Shown piece by piece: positions 61,060 through 64,000 of a stretch of DNA of 64,000 nucleotides. The translations under genes were made by a program, and so were the position numbers. The notes under the pieces were generated by a model. The model ran no database searches. It had not been told where the DNA came from and was given only the letters and a program-made list of their open reading frames with translations. Within the stretch, counting starts at the first letter, position 1, and each line of letters starts with the position of its first letter. The stretch spans positions 6,138,001-6,202,000 of the forward strand of contig JAKZAN010000004.1 of NCBI GenBank assembly GCA_023053545.1, read 5' to 3'. Origin of the DNA: Lepidurus packardi (lineage: Eukaryota; Arthropoda; Branchiopoda; Notostraca; Triopsidae).

Positions 61060-64000
61060 GATCTGTGAGTCAAAATCTAGCCTTTTTAGTTCGAACTAGC
61101 GCCAGTTCTGACTCAAGTTGTTTTCCAGAGTAAGAAACGAATTGACCTAAGAGTAAGCCAAGGCAGTAAAGCTTGTTTCCGTAAGTTATGAGTCAACCCA
61201 AGCGCAGAGACGCTCGGCACCAAAAGAAGGTTGGAAAAATTTATCCAGGATCTTTTAAGGACGAACGGAAACTTCCAGGGAAACCACTCTCACTCTGAGG
61301 TTCGCGGTCAAAGTCTTTCTACAACAGGAACTCACGATAACGTAGTCTAGGCTTACTCGAACGAGAGTCGGCCGACAAGTAAACTATAATTAACATACGA
61401 GACGGAAAGGGTTACGATAAGTTTTACTACTGGTGTCAGTGGCTCAAAGGATATGGCGTGTTGTGCAACCAAAGGACTCGCCGCGGTTCATCGTCTGAAG
61501 CTGCATATTTTGGCAAAATAACACAACCAGGAAGTCACAGCACAGCCACGACAGCATATACATTTTAAAGAGATACCTTATCAACTGTCTAGGCTTCCAC
61601 TTATCACATGACTCAAAACATTACTCAATGTTTACCTATATTAGGTAACCAAGGCTTAACTTTTCAATTTTCTCTTATCTAAAAAGAAACTTACTTAATT
61701 TACTTTCCTGAAGTTGTTCTATACTTTAAAAAGCATCGACTGTACGATTGAAATTGAGAATACAAATGAAGATACAAGATCTTATGTGCGCTACAGATTT
61801 CTTGCTTATTTTTCATCAGAAGAGAGTTTTAAGCCCCCAAAGCCACTTATTTTTCAATCAGAATTCCCTGGATAAAGATTCAGCGTAGTGGCCGACCAAT
61901 AAAACTATGCACTATAGTATCAATAAGATTGCTCACATGAACTATTTGGAGATCTTTGGCATAGTGGTTCTAGCTTTCTTGCTGCAGTCAGTGTTGGAAA
62001 AGTATTTGGACGGGTGCAGGTTGCAGAAGATGCTGGTTTTGCAAAAGGAGGCTGGACAATTTTTGGCGTCCACGACCTCAGTATTACAAAATGTTGGGTG
62101 CGCAGAGGAGGCATCCACAATTTGTTGTTTCGCAATAACAACGGCAAACGGTACGCGACTGCTTCTAAAAACATAGCAAAACAAGATTATAAGAAAAGGC
62201 ATGTACATAGTTATCATAACTATTAAGCTTAACAAGCTTAGCAATTAAAAAAAGGCTTCTTCTCGGTAAAGATAAAATAAATGAAATTAAAATAAAATAA
62301 AGTAAAACTTTTACCCATTGTAACCAAAACGAAAACAGGGAAATCAGACACAAGGCACAAGCTGTAACTGAAAAGAACGCAAAAAACACAGTTAACCGAA
62401 GTAGTTGCAAAGTAGTAATTGATTTTGGCACTTGCAAAGTTCCGGTACGGTAGGGTTGATTTGGCAAGTCGAGCTGAGAATCGGCACGTGACTTCTTCAA
62501 TTCAGTTAAAAGACATGCCTAATATTACTAAAAAAGGAGGGCGAGGACAGAAAAGATAGTATCGTACAGAGAAACAGTCAAATTCTATAAATGTGTAACT
62601 GTTCAGTATAAACCGTCCAAACCGTACACGGAGTAATAAGAAAATTACAAGTAAACAAGGGTAAAGATCGATCATGCAGAAAATCGATATAACTATGAAG
62701 GCGGACTCTATGAAAAGCCCTCAGAACATCGCATTACGGATGCGTGCCACGAAGAAGCCAACATGCCTGTATTGATCACGGCAAATACCGTAAACGTCAC
62801 ATTAAGACTAAAAGCCAGGGTTTTATTGTCTTCTCATTTTCCCCCTCTTGTTATAAGGGAAATTACATGGAAACAAATGTCCAATCCTTCGCCGTAAGCA
62901 AAATAAGGAACAAACAGAATCCGGATGACATGACATATCTCGCATTAAGATATGAGATGCTCCTCTCGACTAAAACAAAAGTAAAAGTCCGTATTAACTT
63001 TGCAAACGCACTGATCTTTTTGCTTGCATTAAGTACTTATAATACTTTAACAGCTTACAAATTGCCCTTTTAATAGAAAATAGCAAATAAAAGGCAAGGT
63101 TAATGGCAATAAAATATAACAAACTAAATCTCTAAAGAACTGGATGTTGCGACATCCTTCATGCGATTAACCTTGGTTTTACGCTGGTCATACAATTTTT
63201 CTTATTGGACTTTATAGTAATAAGCTTCCTTTTCTTAGTTTAAAAAAGGAACTTCCCTCCATCACTTATGTCGGACATCTTTCTAGTCCTTTTCTTTGCC
63301 CTTTTTATTGGTTTCACCCCCTGGACGTTTCTTCGACTGGTCCGAGTACTCGACGAACTCGAGAATCGTATTGCATCTCCACGATAGTCGGAGACGGTTT
63401 CAGATAGGAAACATCCCTTTTCACTCTACAAATTCGGAATAAAATTACATGAAAATGCATTAAAAGGAGAAACTTAAACTAAAGAACATAGCTATGCTTA
63501 CTCTTGATTTCGGCTTCCGTTTATTTTTCTTCAGCTCGTACGAAGTCTGGCCGCTCGACATGACGGAAGGAATTATTTAGTCGATAATTCCAAGTCAGCT
63601 TTACTACCAACATACTACGACCACTCGAAGTAACAGACGGAGATGCCCAACACAAGTTTGCCTTTTGTCATACAATGATTTCTTCAAAGAACAATAAAAT
63701 CACTTATTTAAGTCCCATATCTGATAATGCTATACCTGCTACTAATTGTAGCGTTTCGGGAGATTTTCTATGAGCCTCCAGGTACCTCCCAATAGGGGGC
63801 TATGAAATTGTATTTAAACTGCTCCATAAATGACAGAGCAACGTTTCCACGTCTCAGTTGAGTTAGGTTAGGCTAAGTTAGGACTCCTCCTTACCTCAAG
63901 AGCATAGCTTTTCATGTCCATTCTCGTCCCTTGCTCCGGAAACGAGTCTTTTTCTTGTAAAGAGAACCCCCAATCCCCCCTCCTTCAGGAGCGTATTCTC
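61060..64000. other. Region upstream of PISD, weak exon candidates only
   Basis: Includes the PISD promoter near 61060-61400. On the minus strand three patches look partly coding: 63501-63560 (MSSGQTSYELKKNKRKPKSR, then a GTAAGC donor), about 63250-63427 after an ATTTGTAG acceptor, and 62309-62516 (a single membrane segment, LTVFFAFFSVTACALCLISL, then a GTAAAA donor), with a Cys-rich stretch after an acceptor near 62176. They cannot be joined into one gene with confidence. Confidence 0.3.
62309..62516 (-). CDS. Possible exon with one transmembrane helix (doubtful)
   Basis: After an ATATTAG acceptor the minus strand is open in phase 0 (ELKKSRADSQLDLPNQPYRT ... FWLQW) up to a GTAAAA donor. Residues about 35-63 form a hydrophobic helix, consistent with a small type II membrane protein or signal anchor. 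No start exon or downstream exon could be fixed, and no family is recognised. Confidence 0.25.

Noticed and set aside
1-64000. CRISPR arrays, operons, riboswitches or a prokaryotic defence system
   Set aside because: Spliced eukaryotic genes fill the window; no direct-repeat and spacer pattern or tight same-strand ORF clusters were seen.
1-64000. LTR elements, LINEs or other retroelements with coding capacity
   Set aside because: No frame shows reverse transcriptase, integrase or gag-like motifs, and no long direct terminal repeats were noticed by eye.

Overview
The window is animal nuclear DNA, most likely from an arthropod. I favour a crustacean such as a branchiopod, but that is inference. 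The reasons are intron-rich genes with GT-AG junctions, 53-77 bp introns in one housekeeping gene, and a TCF/LEF protein whose central region (for example [18 protein letters not shown]) reads like arthropod pangolin. No viral, prokaryotic or organellar genes were seen.

Positions 179-47923 (+) hold the Wnt effector TCF/LEF (pangolin), reconstructed as 12 coding exons whose phases all agree, giving about 601 residues. It has an N-terminal beta-catenin-binding segment, a Pro/Tyr-rich middle, an HMG box and a C-clamp. Intron 3 is 27.6 kb. The second half of the HMG box is encoded twice, by two exons of exactly 160 bp (43765-43924 and 44662-44821) with the same entry and exit phase. They look like mutually exclusive exons that change the DNA-contacting part of the protein. 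A GC-rich open exon candidate at 46672-47049, in the correct phase, would give a second C-terminus that breaks the C-clamp.

The TCF introns carry a pogo/Tigger-like DNA transposon with TA target-site duplications and a relative with an open CENP-B-type HTH reading frame. They also hold two copies of a TTAA-flanked non-autonomous element, a small foldback element, three old tandem duplications, low-complexity DNA, and four G13-G16 runs on the transcribed-sense strand.

Downstream lie the ribosome-biogenesis gene NOC4L (nine exons, +), an intron-containing tRNA-Ile(UAU) gene (-), an unrecognised small multi-exon gene candidate (+, about 56.0-57.2 kb), a decayed tRNA-like sequence, a degenerate repeat of about 20 bp, and phosphatidylserine decarboxylase PISD (six exons, -). 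The last 3 kb hold only weak exon candidates. The three named genes are functionally unrelated (Wnt transcription, 40S ribosome assembly, mitochondrial phospholipid synthesis), so no cooperative cluster is implied. Exon borders were read by eye from splice signals and phase and have not been checked against transcripts.
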